From NCBI GenBank assembly GCA_002418865.1, contig DIEY01000072.1, positions 1-26,252 of the forward strand: a DNA stretch of 26,252 nt. Reading direction: 5' to 3'. This document shows, in pieces, positions 1 through 8,196 of the stretch. The notes below the pieces were generated by a model, which was given only the letters and a program-made list of their open reading frames with translations, was not told the origin of the DNA and searched no databases. The stretch comes from Bacteroidales bacterium UBA5762 (GTDB taxonomy: Bacteria; Bacteroidota; Bacteroidia; Bacteroidales; TTA-H9). Made by a program: the position numbers and the translations under genes. Each line of letters opens with the position of its first letter. Position 1 is the stretch's first letter.

Positions 1-99
1 TTAAAGAAATTTCTTTTCAAATCTTCTACTTTAATTATACATGGTCGTGAATCGGAATTCCCGAAATCAGCTCACTACTGCAATCATTTTGCTGTTGAC

Positions 100-107
100 T
101 ATCTTTG
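100..107 (+). promoter_or_regulatory. Bacteroidota -7 box (TATCTTTG) for the LuxE-like gene
   Basis: TATCTTTG matches the TAnnTTTG consensus exactly. Only a weak -33 candidate (ACTG at 77-80, 19 bases upstream) is present. The box ends four bases before the ATG at 112, so the transcript would start at or next to the start codon. Confidence 0.65.
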
Positions 108-111
108 CAGT

Positions 112-1092
112 ATGAATACTTACGATATTTTTAACATACATAACGAAGATGAGTTCAACCAGATGGCGTTGACGATTTATCATTTTCAAAAAGAACACAA
201 TAAAGTTTATAGGGAATTTTTGAAAGTAAGCCATCATTACGATAAACCCATTCAGCATTATTCAGAAATTGTAAGTTTACCCATTGAGTTTTTCAAGACA
301 CAGAAAGTCATTGTTGAACAACAAACCCCTCAGCTCGTTTTCGAGAGTAGTGGAACTACCGGCCAGAAGATTTCTCGACATTTTGTTGTCGATGCAGAAC
401 TTTACCACCAAAGCTTCCTAAAAGGATTCACATGGTTTTATGGAGATCCAGTCGATTGGACTTTTCTGGCTTTATTGCCATCTTATCTCGAAAAACCCAA
501 TTCTTCACTTGTTTTTATGATGAAAGGATTGATGGAAGCCAGCGAGAGTCCTTATAACGGCTTCATTCTTAATGAAGTTGAAAATCTATCGGATAGAATA
601 AAGAAAGCGAAAACATGGCGACAAGGGAAAGTCCTACTGATGGGTGTATCCTATGCATTATGGGATTTGGCCGAGAAATATCCACAAAATCTTCAAGGGA
701 TAATAGTAATGGAAACAGGTGGAATGAAGGGAAGACGCAAAGAAATAACCCGCTCACAATTGCATGAAATCTTATGCCAAGGCTTTGGATTAGAGAAAAT
801 TCATTCCGAATATGGAATGACGGAAATGTTATCGCAAGCCTATTCTCAAGGAGAAGGTCTCTTTAAAACCCCACCTTGGTTAAGGATTTATTTTACCGAG
901 CCCGACGACCCCTTTTCGCTTGCCAAACCCGGAAAAACAGGATTGATTAATGTGGTCGACTTGGCTAATATTTATTCATGCAGTTTTATAGCCACAAGCG
1001 ATTTAGGCCGCTTTACAACAAATGGACAATTCGAAATTATTGGCCGTCATGATCTGGCCGAATTAAGAGGTTGCAATCTGATGCTATGGTAA
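112..1092 (+). CDS. LuxE-like acyl-protein synthetase / acyl-activating enzyme
   Basis: The 326-residue protein resembles the LuxE acyl-protein synthetase family, which belongs to the ANL adenylate-forming enzymes and activates a carboxylate with ATP. Visible motifs are the phosphate-binding SSGTTG (79-84), ETGGMKGRRKE (201-211), the adenine-site motif SEYGMTE (232-238), and TSDLGR (295-300) followed by GRHDLAELRG near the C-terminus. It is shorter than full ANL ligases and ends where their mobile C-terminal domain would begin, as usual for LuxE-type proteins. No luciferase or reductase genes are nearby, so bioluminescence is not implied and the acyl substrate is unknown. The start at 112 keeps the conserved-looking N-terminal segment (DEFNQMAL) and lies right after a strong -7 box, with no room for a ribosome-binding site. 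It is followed by a convergent gene, so it is probably monocistronic. Confidence 0.85.
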   Translation: MNTYDIFNIHNEDEFNQMALTIYHFQKEHNKVYREFLKVSHHYDKPIQHYSEIVSLPIEFFKTQKVIVEQQTPQLVFESSGTTGQKISRHFVVDAELYHQSFLKGFTWFYGDPVDWTFLALLPSYLEKPNSSLVFMMKGLMEASESPYNGFILNEVENLSDRIKKAKTWRQGKVLLMGVSYALWDLAEKYPQNLQGIIVMETGGMKGRRKEITRSQLHEILCQGFGLEKIHSEYGMTEMLSQAYSQGEGLFKTPPWLRIYFTEPDDPFSLAKPGKTGLINVVDLANIYSCSFIATSDLGRFTTNGQFEIIGRHDLAELRGCNLMLW

Positions 1093-1103
1093 TTTTGTCC
1101 CCT

Positions 1104-1125
1104 TATCTTTAAGGTGGGAAAGATA
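1104..1125 (+). terminator. Hairpin just downstream of the LuxE-like gene
   Basis: TATCTTT at 1104-1110 pairs with AAAGATA at 1119-1125 around an 8-base loop, 11 bases after the stop codon. No U-tract follows on the plus strand, so it may only be a 3'-end stabiliser. Confidence 0.3.
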
Positions 1126-1165
1126 CCCCAAAATGAACAACAAGAAGTTAGGCATGGATAGAACG

Positions 1166-1196
1166 AAAAAGTGGAAGATCCTTTCGTCTCTTCCAC
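1166..1196 (-). terminator. Rho-independent terminator of the TPR gene
   Basis: GTGGAAGA (1171-1178) pairs perfectly with TCTTCCAC (1189-1196) around a 10-base loop. Read on the minus strand, the stem is followed by five T residues (1170-1166). It lies 40 bases past the stop of the TPR gene. On the plus strand the stem is followed by a TA-rich stretch, so it may also stop transcripts from the LuxE-like gene. Confidence 0.7.
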
Positions 1197-1236
1197 TATA
1201 TTATATTAAGATTATATGTTAAAAACAGAAAACTTC

Positions 1237-2202
1237 CTATTTACATTTCAGCACTTGTTTTATCTGGTATTGAGCATTTTGAACTAATGGTCCTGCTGTA
1301 ACATTCTTATAAGCAGCACAGGCCTCGGTGGTTTTTCCTAATCCTTCGTATGCTTTTCCTAATTCAAAATAAATCTTGTTCTTATCTTTTTGTTCGAGTT
1401 CAAGAGCTTTCTGAGCTGCTTCTGCCGCCAAACTGTATTTTTTCTCCATGTTGGCAGCCAAAGTTTGGTAATAATAAGTGTTAGCTGTAGTGTCGCCCAA
1501 GGAAAGAGCCTTCTCGCAATAATTAAGAGCAAGAGAGCTGTTTTTTGCTTGAATAGCTTTTGCAGCCGCAATGGAATATTCTCTGGCGACGAGTGCCTGA
1601 GTCTTCTGCGCAAAATCAGGATCCTGTGTACTGGTAGCTTTTACTTTCTCGAGCATCTCATCCATTTCCTTATATTTGTCTTGCTCCCGATAAACCAACA
1701 ATTTGCCATAATAAGCCCGATAAAGGTTACTATCGTGTGCTATGGCTTGGTCGAAATTGGCTATGGCTTGATCAAAATCCTTGTTTTTGAAATAATCATT
1801 TCCTTTTACCATATAAAGCTGAGCCGTCAGGTTAACGGCTTTAGCAATAATATCAGCATTGTTCACTTGTTGGCCTGTTTGAATGGCTTTATTACAAGCT
1901 TCTATTGCTTGATCATAATTTTGAGAAGACTGCAAATTCACCGCATAATTGTAATACAAGATGGGCAATTGGTTTTGAGCCTGAGTTTTTAACTCATTGC
2001 CACTTTCACCAATTTTTTCACACATTGCGATAACTTCTTCAAACTTTGCAATAGCACCAGGAATGTCGCTTTGCATCAGTTGAATAGCAGAATTAAAGGT
2101 GTTCCCTGCATCTTCAACGGTTTGAGCATAAATCTTCTTCTGAGGGGCCAAGAAAATAAAACTTGCAATGGCTAACCCTACAACAAAAGTCATCCTTTTC
2201 AT
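1237..2202 (-). CDS. Exported tetratricopeptide-repeat protein
   Basis: The predicted protein has 321 residues from the ATG at 2202. It opens with a signal peptide: basic MKRM, a hydrophobic core, and likely cleavage after YAQ at about residue 27. The mature part consists of helical TPR units such as FDQAIANFDQAIAHDSN, SLALNYCEKALSLGD and SLAAEAAQKALELEQ. It is probably a periplasmic or outer-membrane-facing scaffold for protein contacts, with unknown partners. An upstream in-frame ATG at 2271 was not used: a TATTTTTG box at 2261-2254 lies between the two, so a transcript starting near 2248 would lack the upstream codon, and the added residues would bury the signal peptide. It stands alone, with its own promoter and terminator. 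Confidence 0.85.
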   Translation of the reverse strand: MKRMTFVVGLAIASFIFLAPQKKIYAQTVEDAGNTFNSAIQLMQSDIPGAIAKFEEVIAMCEKIGESGNELKTQAQNQLPILYYNYAVNLQSSQNYDQAIEACNKAIQTGQQVNNADIIAKAVNLTAQLYMVKGNDYFKNKDFDQAIANFDQAIAHDSNLYRAYYGKLLVYREQDKYKEMDEMLEKVKATSTQDPDFAQKTQALVAREYSIAAAKAIQAKNSSLALNYCEKALSLGDTTANTYYYQTLAANMEKKYSLAAEAAQKALELEQKDKNKIYFELGKAYEGLGKTTEACAAYKNVTAGPLVQNAQYQIKQVLKCK

Positions 2203-2253
2203 CTTCAATGTTTTAATGTTAATTGTTCTATTTTTAGTTATCATTTTAGTCCA

Positions 2254-2261
2254 CAAAAATA
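2254..2261 (-). promoter_or_regulatory. -7 box (TATTTTTG) of the TPR gene
   Basis: Exact TAnnTTTG match on the minus strand, about 52 bases upstream of the chosen ATG (2202). It decides the start, because the longer reading frame would begin upstream of this box. No good -33 TTTG is seen at the usual spacing. Confidence 0.55.
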
Positions 2262-2455
2262 CTAAATACATTTAAAAACAGATATATTACTCGAGAACGA
2301 AAAAAGGCTTGGGCTAAAGAATTGAAAAAATCATGCCATAGAATTTGAAAGATGATGCGAATATGGAAAAGCCTCAATCCCATCATCAACGCATCACAAA
2401 AATTATCCTTAAGTCAAAAAAATGCGAAATTTGCAGCAGAATTGAGCGTAGACAA

Positions 2456-3139
2456 ATGAAAAAGATTTTTCTCTTTATCGTGTTGATTTTAAACCTTGAG
2501 CACATTATTGCTCAAGACCGATTACAGTATAAATTGGAGGCTTTCGATAAAATTCAGATCAGTGGTAATATTGATGTGAAGATGACTCAAACCGGGAAGG
2601 AGGAAGCTATTTTAAGTGTAAATGGGATAGAAAGCGATAAAGTTTCGATAGAGGTGGAAGGGCGCCTATTGAAGATAAAGGTGGGATTTTTTGAAGGGAA
2701 AGATGCTTTGGTAAAAGTTTGGATCAATTATCAAGACATAAGAGAAGTGAATGTTACCAATGGAGGGAGTTTACTTTTTATTGACCCCATAAAATCGGAT
2801 TATATGAAGATGACGGCTAGCACAGGAAGTGCAATTGATTCCAGAGGCGAATTTGGGACACTCGAAATAAAGGCTTCGGCTGGAAGCAGGATAACCTTAG
2901 AAGGGAATGCCGACATTGTAGAATTCAACGCAAACACAACGGCCGAAATAGAAGCGGAAGAACTAATTTGTCAGGAAGCCATTCTTAAAGCCTATACTGG
3001 CGCTAAAATCTCAATACATGTAAAACAGAACCTCGAAGCTACCTCAGCCACTGGTGCCGAAATCATCGTAAAAGGTAATCCTTCAAGCGAGAAAATCTCT
3101 ACCAGCACAGGAGGAATCATAAACCGAAAAAATCCCTGA
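2456..3139 (+). CDS. Exported head-GIN (DUF2807) beta-helix protein
   Basis: The predicted protein is 227 residues long from the ATG at 2456. It has a signal peptide (MKKIFLFIVLILNL, likely cleavage after IIAQ) and then the DUF2807 or 'head GIN' pattern. This starts with FDKIQISGNIDVKMTQ, continues with short beta-strand repeats rich in Gly, Ser, Thr and Ala, and ends with EKISTSTGG. Family members are right-handed beta-helices exported across the inner membrane and are often called putative auto-transporter adhesins, although function is unproven. The reading frame continues upstream to 2345, but those residues are charged and would bury the signal peptide, so they were dropped. A degenerate box (GAAATTTG, 2424-2431) precedes it. 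No operon partner is evident. Confidence 0.82.
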   Translation: MKKIFLFIVLILNLEHIIAQDRLQYKLEAFDKIQISGNIDVKMTQTGKEEAILSVNGIESDKVSIEVEGRLLKIKVGFFEGKDALVKVWINYQDIREVNVTNGGSLLFIDPIKSDYMKMTASTGSAIDSRGEFGTLEIKASAGSRITLEGNADIVEFNANTTAEIEAEELICQEAILKAYTGAKISIHVKQNLEATSATGAEIIVKGNPSSEKISTSTGGIINRKNP

Positions 3140-3316
3140 ATAATACAATTGAGTAAGGGTCTCACGAGGTGTTTTCTCTCGTTTAGGATTAACTACAGTA
3201 GTATTACCAAAATGTTCAACTTCAGGTAAATCAATGAAGGCGCCTAAACTGGTTATTTCTTGACACCGGTGATTCAATCTTGAAATTATCAAATAAGCAT
3301 TCGGGATTGATTTCAA
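3083..3316 (-). other. Orphan small reading frame or gene remnant (77 codons)
   Basis: This 77-codon frame fills much of the 268-base spacer between the DUF2807 gene and tilS, and runs 57 bases into the DUF2807 3' end on the opposite strand. Codon choice resembles that of real genes nearby, and the middle (LPEVEHFGNTTVVNPK) looks like globular protein. I do not recognise it, and no promoter or ribosome-binding site is visible. An 8-bp inverted repeat (CTTGAAAT 3279-3286, ATTTCAAG 3310-3317) overlaps its start. It may be a decayed gene fragment or a chance frame. Confidence 0.2.
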
Positions 3317-3407
3317 GCAGACTCCCTATTCAACTTCTTTGTTTCCTTGTTTCCTTATTGAAATCTTTTTGATTAATAATTTTTAATTTTTTTAATTAGT
3401 TTGGTTT

Positions 3408-4766
3408 CTACTCATGCAACGAATCTACATATTCTTTGGGAACTTCCAATTGAAGTATTTTATCGGTAATATCGGTCACTTTAGCATGTTCCGATGTTCG
3501 AAGGCCGACCACCCAAAGCACTTGGTCTTTATTGCACAGTAGCCAAATATCTTTTTTACGATATAATGGTATTTTATTTTGAATGAGCAAGTCGCTTATT
3601 TTTTTTTGTCCTTTCATCCCCAGAGGCTGGATATAGTCACCTTGTCGCCAATGCCGCAGTTGCAATGGAAAAGTCAATTGGTCGTAGTCGAAATAGGCAT
3701 AACAAGAATTCTTCTGAAAACCAGGAAAATCATCTTTCGAATACAATTTAAAATTGAATGCGATAGGACTATCTGACGTATTTTTTATAGAAGATATGAA
3801 ATAGGATTCTTGTCCTCCTAATTTGAAAGGCTGTATGCAAAAGCTGCTTCCTTTGGTATAGATGCAATGGGAAGTGCTTAAAAATTTTTTTCGAGTATTG
3901 TTTTTTAGGGCTTCGGCCAGATTCATTGCCTGAGGATAGTTAAAGTTGAAGTCCTTGATGATTTCATAGAGGAATGCAGGAGCATGTTTCGAATTTTCCA
4001 AACCCGAAAAATCTACCCTTACCTCGTCATCATTCATTTTTATTCTTTCTTTCAAATGCTCACGGAGATAATCCTCGAATACATCGGCGGCAAAGGAAAG
4101 TCGCTCAAGTGTATGTTCGAAATGAGTGTACCAACCCGGATAGATTTTATCCAATAAAGGGAAAATTTCCAATCTAACTTTATTGCGCAGGTATTTGGTT
4201 TGTAAATTAGATGAATCGATTCGATAGGGAATATTCTCTGACTCGATAAATTCCATAATTTCATCACGAGTAGCGAAAAGCAAAGGATGTAGAATTTTCT
4301 CCGAAAGAGGTTCCATTGCTCTTAAACCCTTGATGCCCGTGCCTCGGAGTAGGTTAATAAAAAAAGTTTCTTTTTGATCGTCTAAATGGTGAGCAGTACA
4401 AATAAAATCATAACCCTCTTCATGGCGTAATTTTTCGAACCATTGATAACGCAATTCTCTGGCGGCCATTTGGATAGAAATTTTTTGACGTCGAGCGTAT
4501 TGAGACGTGTCAAAATAACTAATAAACAAAGGGAAACTATTCTGATCTGCCCAAGACCTTACCAATTCGGTTTCTTTTGGAGCTTCAGTTTCTCTGAGTA
4601 AAAAATTGCAGTGTGCAATACCCATTTTGTATCCCAGTTCCTGGAAAATTTTGGCCATGGCCATACTGTCGGGACCTCCACTTACACCCAATAAATAACG
4701 ATAATTCTCAGGATGCCCAATGATACCTTCCAGAAATTTTTTTGTTCTTTGGGTGAGCGTGTTCAT
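3408..4766 (-). CDS. tilS: tRNA(Ile)-lysidine synthase TilS
   Basis: TilS uses ATP to attach lysine to C34 of the minor tRNA-Ile, so that it reads AUA instead of AUG; it is normally essential. The 452-residue protein has the N-type ATP-pyrophosphatase loop SGGPDS at 29-34, the following AHCNFLLRETEA segment, and the CTAHHLDDQKET region. Its C-terminal tRNA-binding domain contains WRQGDYIQPLGMKGQKK, the usual 'RxGDxxxPxGmxGxKk' signature. Length is normal for the full two-domain form. Its ATG overlaps the stop of the upstream phosphatase gene as ATGA (4766-4763), which points to translational coupling at the end of the obg-PAP2-tilS run. Confidence 0.95.
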   Translation of the reverse strand: MNTLTQRTKKFLEGIIGHPENYRYLLGVSGGPDSMAMAKIFQELGYKMGIAHCNFLLRETEAPKETELVRSWADQNSFPLFISYFDTSQYARRQKISIQMAARELRYQWFEKLRHEEGYDFICTAHHLDDQKETFFINLLRGTGIKGLRAMEPLSEKILHPLLFATRDEIMEFIESENIPYRIDSSNLQTKYLRNKVRLEIFPLLDKIYPGWYTHFEHTLERLSFAADVFEDYLREHLKERIKMNDDEVRVDFSGLENSKHAPAFLYEIIKDFNFNYPQAMNLAEALKNNTRKKFLSTSHCIYTKGSSFCIQPFKLGGQESYFISSIKNTSDSPIAFNFKLYSKDDFPGFQKNSCYAYFDYDQLTFPLQLRHWRQGDYIQPLGMKGQKKISDLLIQNKIPLYRKKDIWLLCNKDQVLWVVGLRTSEHAKVTDITDKILQLEVPKEYVDSLHE

Positions 4767-5350
4767 GTGGATTCTGACAAATGAGGTTTGGAAATAAAAT
4801 GAGGTATCCTATGGGTCAGCCAAAAAAATAGGTAACCTAAGATGGCTCCCAAAACAAAACCTGCCAGAACATCGCTGGGATAGTGTACGCCAAGATAAAT
4901 TCGGCTAAAACCAACAATAAGAGACCAAGTTATGGGTAACCATTTCATGAAACGGAATTTTCTTTTCAGCAACAAGGATAAAAAGACGGCTATGCCCATG
5001 GTATTGGCAGCATGTCCCGATACAAAACCGTAAGTTCCACCATGATAGTCGTTTACTAAATGCAGATTTTCCATTATTCCAGGTTGATGGGTAGGACGGG
5101 GACGTTTTACAGTATTTTTAAATAAATTTGTTGTTTGGTCGGTGGCTGTAATCAATAAGGCAGCTGTAATTAAAATTTTCCAAGAATCTTTTTTAAATGA
5201 TTTAATTACCAATAAAATAAAAATTGCATATAGTGGCAACCAGATAAAGTTATGACTAATTTGCCACATCAAATAATCCAGCCATGGAGTATGTAAACCA
5301 TTGATAAGAAAAAGTAAATTGATATCTATGTTTAGAAATGAAAGGAACAT
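4763..5350 (-). CDS. PAP2-family membrane phosphatase (undecaprenyl-diphosphatase-like)
   Basis: This 195-residue integral membrane protein carries all three PAP2 acid-phosphatase motifs: K78-x6-R85-P86, S111-G-H113, and S149-R150-x5-H156-x3-D160. About five hydrophobic segments surround them. PAP2 enzymes of this size dephosphorylate lipid phosphates such as undecaprenyl diphosphate at the outer face of the inner membrane, or lipid A and phosphatidylglycerol phosphate; the sequence does not decide the substrate. The start codon follows the obg stop directly (TAAATG, no gap) and its stop overlaps tilS, so it sits inside a coupled operon. Recycling of the lipid carrier is my preferred guess. 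Confidence 0.88.
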   Translation of the reverse strand: MFLSFLNIDINLLFLINGLHTPWLDYLMWQISHNFIWLPLYAIFILLVIKSFKKDSWKILITAALLITATDQTTNLFKNTVKRPRPTHQPGIMENLHLVNDYHGGTYGFVSGHAANTMGIAVFLSLLLKRKFRFMKWLPITWSLIVGFSRIYLGVHYPSDVLAGFVLGAILGYLFFWLTHRIPHFISKPHLSEST

Positions 5351-6355
5351 TTAATGATGGGGGTTTGAGGTGAGTTGTTTCCAAATAAGGTCTTTCAGTT
5401 CTTCTAATCCTATTTGTGCTACAGATGAGATAAATACATGTGGTAAATCGTCAGGAATATTTTTTTCAATGCTTCGAATGTCACCCTTGTTAACGAGGTC
5501 GGTTTTAGTAATAGCCAAAATTCTGTCCTTATCAAGAAGTTCGGGGTTGTATTGCTTAAGTTCATTTAATAGTATATGATATTCGCTTAATATATCTTGA
5601 CTGTTAATAGGAATCATAAAGAGAAGGAGAGAATTGCGCTCGATATGACGTAAAAAGCGAAGGCCAAGGCCTTTACCTTGATGAGCTCCTTCGATGATGC
5701 CTGGAATATCGGCCATTACAAAGGAATAATGATCCTTATAACTCACCAGTCCGAGATTAGGTTGTAAAGTAGTGAAGGGATAATCGGCAATTTCGGGTTT
5801 AGCGGCCGAGACTACCGAAAGTAATGTAGATTTTCCTGCATTAGGAAAACCAACAAGGCCAACATCGGCCAGTAATTTAAGCTCTATAATGTACCAACCT
5901 TCGGAGCCGGGTTCACCTTCTTGAGCAAAACGTGGAGTTTGCAGTGTAGCAGTTTTGAAAAAATCATTTCCCATGCCTCCCCGGCCACCCTTTAATAAAA
6001 TAACCTCCTGCCCATCTTCAGAAAGTTCGCACAAAATCTCACCTGTTTGTGCATTTTTTACCATGCAGCCCACAGGTACATCAATAATTTTGTCTTGGCC
6101 ATCGGCTCCAGTACGACGATTGCCGGCTCCTGGCTTGCCATCTCCCGCAAAAACATGTTTTGTGTATTTCAAAGGCAGTAAAGTCCATAATTGAGCATTA
6201 GCACGCAGAATGATATGACCTCCTCTGCCTCCATTGCCACCATCGGGTCCACCTTTGGGAATATATTTTTCGCGTCGAAAATGTACAGAACCTGCTCCTC
6301 CTCTACCTGAGCGAAGATAAATCTTTACATAATCGACAAAATTAGGTGATGACAT
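5351..6355 (-). CDS. obg: Obg/CgtA GTPase
   Basis: Obg is an essential GTPase that binds the large ribosomal subunit and links assembly to nucleotide status. The 334-residue protein has the Gly-rich Obg domain (1-158, with repeats such as GGPDGGNGGRGG). The G domain follows: G1 GFPNAGKST (169-177), switch I YPFTTL (192-197), DIPG (216-219) and TKTD (283-286). It ends soon after the G domain, so the C-terminal OCT extension of Firmicutes is absent. It follows adk by 78 bases but has its own strong promoter, and it leads the PAP2 and tilS genes. Confidence 0.96.
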   Translation of the reverse strand: MSSPNFVDYVKIYLRSGRGGAGSVHFRREKYIPKGGPDGGNGGRGGHIILRANAQLWTLLPLKYTKHVFAGDGKPGAGNRRTGADGQDKIIDVPVGCMVKNAQTGEILCELSEDGQEVILLKGGRGGMGNDFFKTATLQTPRFAQEGEPGSEGWYIIELKLLADVGLVGFPNAGKSTLLSVVSAAKPEIADYPFTTLQPNLGLVSYKDHYSFVMADIPGIIEGAHQGKGLGLRFLRHIERNSLLLFMIPINSQDILSEYHILLNELKQYNPELLDKDRILAITKTDLVNKGDIRSIEKNIPDDLPHVFISSVAQIGLEELKDLIWKQLTSNPHH

Positions 6356-6375
6356 GTCAAATTCTTAACCAGATG

Positions 6376-6407
6376 CAAAGTTAATCGAAAGCTAATGAAC
6401 GCTCAAG
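6376..6407 (-). promoter_or_regulatory. Promoter of obg-PAP2-tilS
   Basis: On the minus strand there is CTTG (6407-6404), exactly 20 bases, then TAACTTTG (6383-6376). This is a near-perfect TTTG-N19/20-TAnnTTTG promoter and predicts a short leader of about 15 bases before the obg ATG at 6355. It makes obg at least partly independent of hpt-adk read-through. Confidence 0.7.
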
Positions 6408-6433
6408 CCCTCTACTCATTATGTATCATAGCC

Positions 6434-7603
6434 TTACCTGCCCATTCGGGCTACTTTGTCAATCACCTCCGAAATACGGTCGGAGACTTCGGCTACATCG
6501 CCTGTTCCATCCACCTTTATCAATTTATTCTGATTCTTATAATATTGTTTGACCAAGCTGGTTTTCTGCTCATATTCTTCAAGGCGGTGAATAATTAGTT
6601 CGGGATCCTTATCGTAAGTACGAGCTTTATCAGTTTTTGCTCGCATGGTAAGACGTTTGAAACATTCGAGTGTAGGAACTTTCAATTCAATGGCAATAGT
6701 AACACTTGAGTTGAGTTTTTTAAGCATACCGTCGAGAATATAAGCTTGCACCATGGTTCGCGGGAAACCTTTAAAAACGAAGCCTCTAACTTTTGACGTG
6801 AGGTGAAGCTCGCGTTCGATGAGTTTTACAGCAATTTCGTCGGGAACGATTTCTCCTTTTTCCATATAAGGTTTTGCTCTGTGCCCAATATCAGTCCCTT
6901 CTTTAATTTCTCTTCTGAGCAAGGTACCTGTGGGGATATATCCCAAGGCATGACGTTTGGCAATAATTTCGCCCTGAGTACCTTTACCTGATCCCGGAGG
7001 GCCAAGTAATACCACATTCATCCATTGTTTGGTAAGGGAATTATCTATGGCCTGACACAACCTTTCAAATACCTCATCAACCTTACCAACTCCATTGATG
7101 GGATAATAGATATTTCGTTCCTTATAAAACTCGATGACGGGTGTGGTTTTGGTTTCGTATTCGAGCAAGCGATATTCTATGACCTCGAGAGTGTCGTCGC
7201 TACGATTCTCCATCTCGGCTCGTTTGAGCATTCTTGCAATCAATTCCTCTCGCGGAACCTCAAGACTCAAAAGGCAAGTGAGGCTAGTATGCATACGCAT
7301 GAGTAAACCTTCGAGAATATAAGCCTGTATGTAGGTTCTTGGAAAACCATCGAACAAAATGCCATTCGAATTGGTATTGGTGTTGATGTGTTTTTCGATG
7401 ATCTGAAGAATCATATCATCAGGCACTAAACGACCTTTTTCGATAAGATTCTTAGCTTCTATTCCTAAAGCTGTGCCTTCGGCAATCTCCTTACGAAGCA
7501 AATCGCCAGTAGCAACATAGGTTAAATTGTATTTTTCGATTAATTTTTTCGATTGTGTTCCTTTCCCTGCACCCGGAGGGCCAAATAATGCAATGTTGAG
7601 CAT
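6434..7603 (-). CDS. adk: Tandem (double-domain) adenylate kinase
   Basis: Adenylate kinase interconverts ATP+AMP and 2 ADP. The 389-residue protein is about twice the usual 190-220 and contains two adenylate-kinase domains in one frame. The first (1-192) is canonical short-LID type: GPPGAGKGT (8-16), TGDLLR (32-37), DGFPRT (85-90), and NRSDD with R145 in the LID. The second starts at MNVVLLGPPGSGKGT (195-209) and has changes: TGT replaces TGD (225-227), and KGFPRT replaces DGFPRT (278-283), losing the acidic residue near Mg2+. The LID motif is altered to ARTYDKDPE. The first half should be active; the second may be a weak, regulatory or changed-specificity domain. It lies 14 bases after hpt, so they are probably co-transcribed. 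No stop or frameshift separates the halves. Confidence 0.9.
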   Translation of the reverse strand: MLNIALFGPPGAGKGTQSKKLIEKYNLTYVATGDLLRKEIAEGTALGIEAKNLIEKGRLVPDDMILQIIEKHINTNTNSNGILFDGFPRTYIQAYILEGLLMRMHTSLTCLLSLEVPREELIARMLKRAEMENRSDDTLEVIEYRLLEYETKTTPVIEFYKERNIYYPINGVGKVDEVFERLCQAIDNSLTKQWMNVVLLGPPGSGKGTQGEIIAKRHALGYIPTGTLLRREIKEGTDIGHRAKPYMEKGEIVPDEIAVKLIERELHLTSKVRGFVFKGFPRTMVQAYILDGMLKKLNSSVTIAIELKVPTLECFKRLTMRAKTDKARTYDKDPELIIHRLEEYEQKTSLVKQYYKNQNKLIKVDGTGDVAEVSDRISEVIDKVARMGR

Positions 7604-7617
7604 GAAGTTGAATTAAA

Positions 7618-8166
7618 TTAAGAATCGGTTTTTACAATTTGGTAAATATCGGGCAAATTTCGCCCTAATCCATTATAGTCGAGACCATAACCCACAATAA
7701 AGTCATTAGGTATTTCGAATCCCAGATAATCGATTTTGAAATTCTTACGAAAAGCGTCAGGCTTGAAAAGCAAAGCGGCTATTTTAACTTCTCCCGCTCC
7801 CAGTCCGACAAGTTTTTTTACCATATTGTCCATGGTAATGCCCGTATCTACAATATCTTCGACAATTACAACGGTTCGGCCTTTCACATCATCTTCCATT
7901 CCAATAATTTCACGTACACGGGTTGTTGTGAATGTGCCGGAATAGGATGACAGTTTTACGAAAGACACCTCACACTCTCCCGAAAATTTTCTAATTAGGT
8001 CAGCTGCAAAAAGAAAAGCACCATTGAGGATAACCAAAAAAATGGGATTTTTACTGCCAAGTTCCGTATTGATACTTTTTGCTATTCTGGCGATGGCTTC
8101 TTCAATTTGGGAAGCCCTAATATAAATTTTGAAATTCTTATCGCGAAGCTTTATGGTGTTTTCCAT
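7618..8166 (-). CDS. hpt: Hypoxanthine phosphoribosyltransferase
   Basis: The enzyme makes IMP or GMP from hypoxanthine or guanine and PRPP (purine salvage). The 182-residue protein has the PRPP-binding loop VEDIVDTGIT (102-111), the LNGAFLFAADL segment (47-57), the flexible-loop SSYSGT region (73-78) and the C-terminal DFIVGYGLDYN region. Length fits the family. The frame is open a further 104 codons upstream to 8478, but that part runs antisense through purE, has no family resemblance and was discarded. The start is the ATG at 8166. It leads the hpt-adk pair and is divergent from purE, sharing a 112-base regulatory region. Confidence 0.94.
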   Translation of the reverse strand: MENTIKLRDKNFKIYIRASQIEEAIARIAKSINTELGSKNPIFLVILNGAFLFAADLIRKFSGECEVSFVKLSSYSGTFTTTRVREIIGMEDDVKGRTVVIVEDIVDTGITMDNMVKKLVGLGAGEVKIAALLFKPDAFRKNFKIDYLGFEIPNDFIVGYGLDYNGLGRNLPDIYQIVKTDS

Positions 8167-8196
8167 AATTGCAAAATTTTTAGTTGAGATTTGTCC

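Noticed and set aside
1390..1992. 200-codon plus-strand frame opposite the TPR gene
   Set aside because: It is a shadow of the TPR coding frame; the composition is Ile/Leu/Cys-rich antisense and no promoter precedes it.
2203..2271. Longer start for the TPR protein
   Set aside because: It lies upstream of a consensus -7 box and would place hydrophilic residues before the signal peptide.
3339..3354. Tandem TTGTTTCC repeat
   Set aside because: Only two 8-base copies in an AT-rich spacer; expected by chance and no array follows.
7019..7025. Split of the adenylate kinase into two genes at the internal ATG (7021)
   Set aside because: The frame is continuous through the junction (TKQWMNVV) with no stop, so a fused protein is the simplest reading. 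Internal initiation cannot be excluded.
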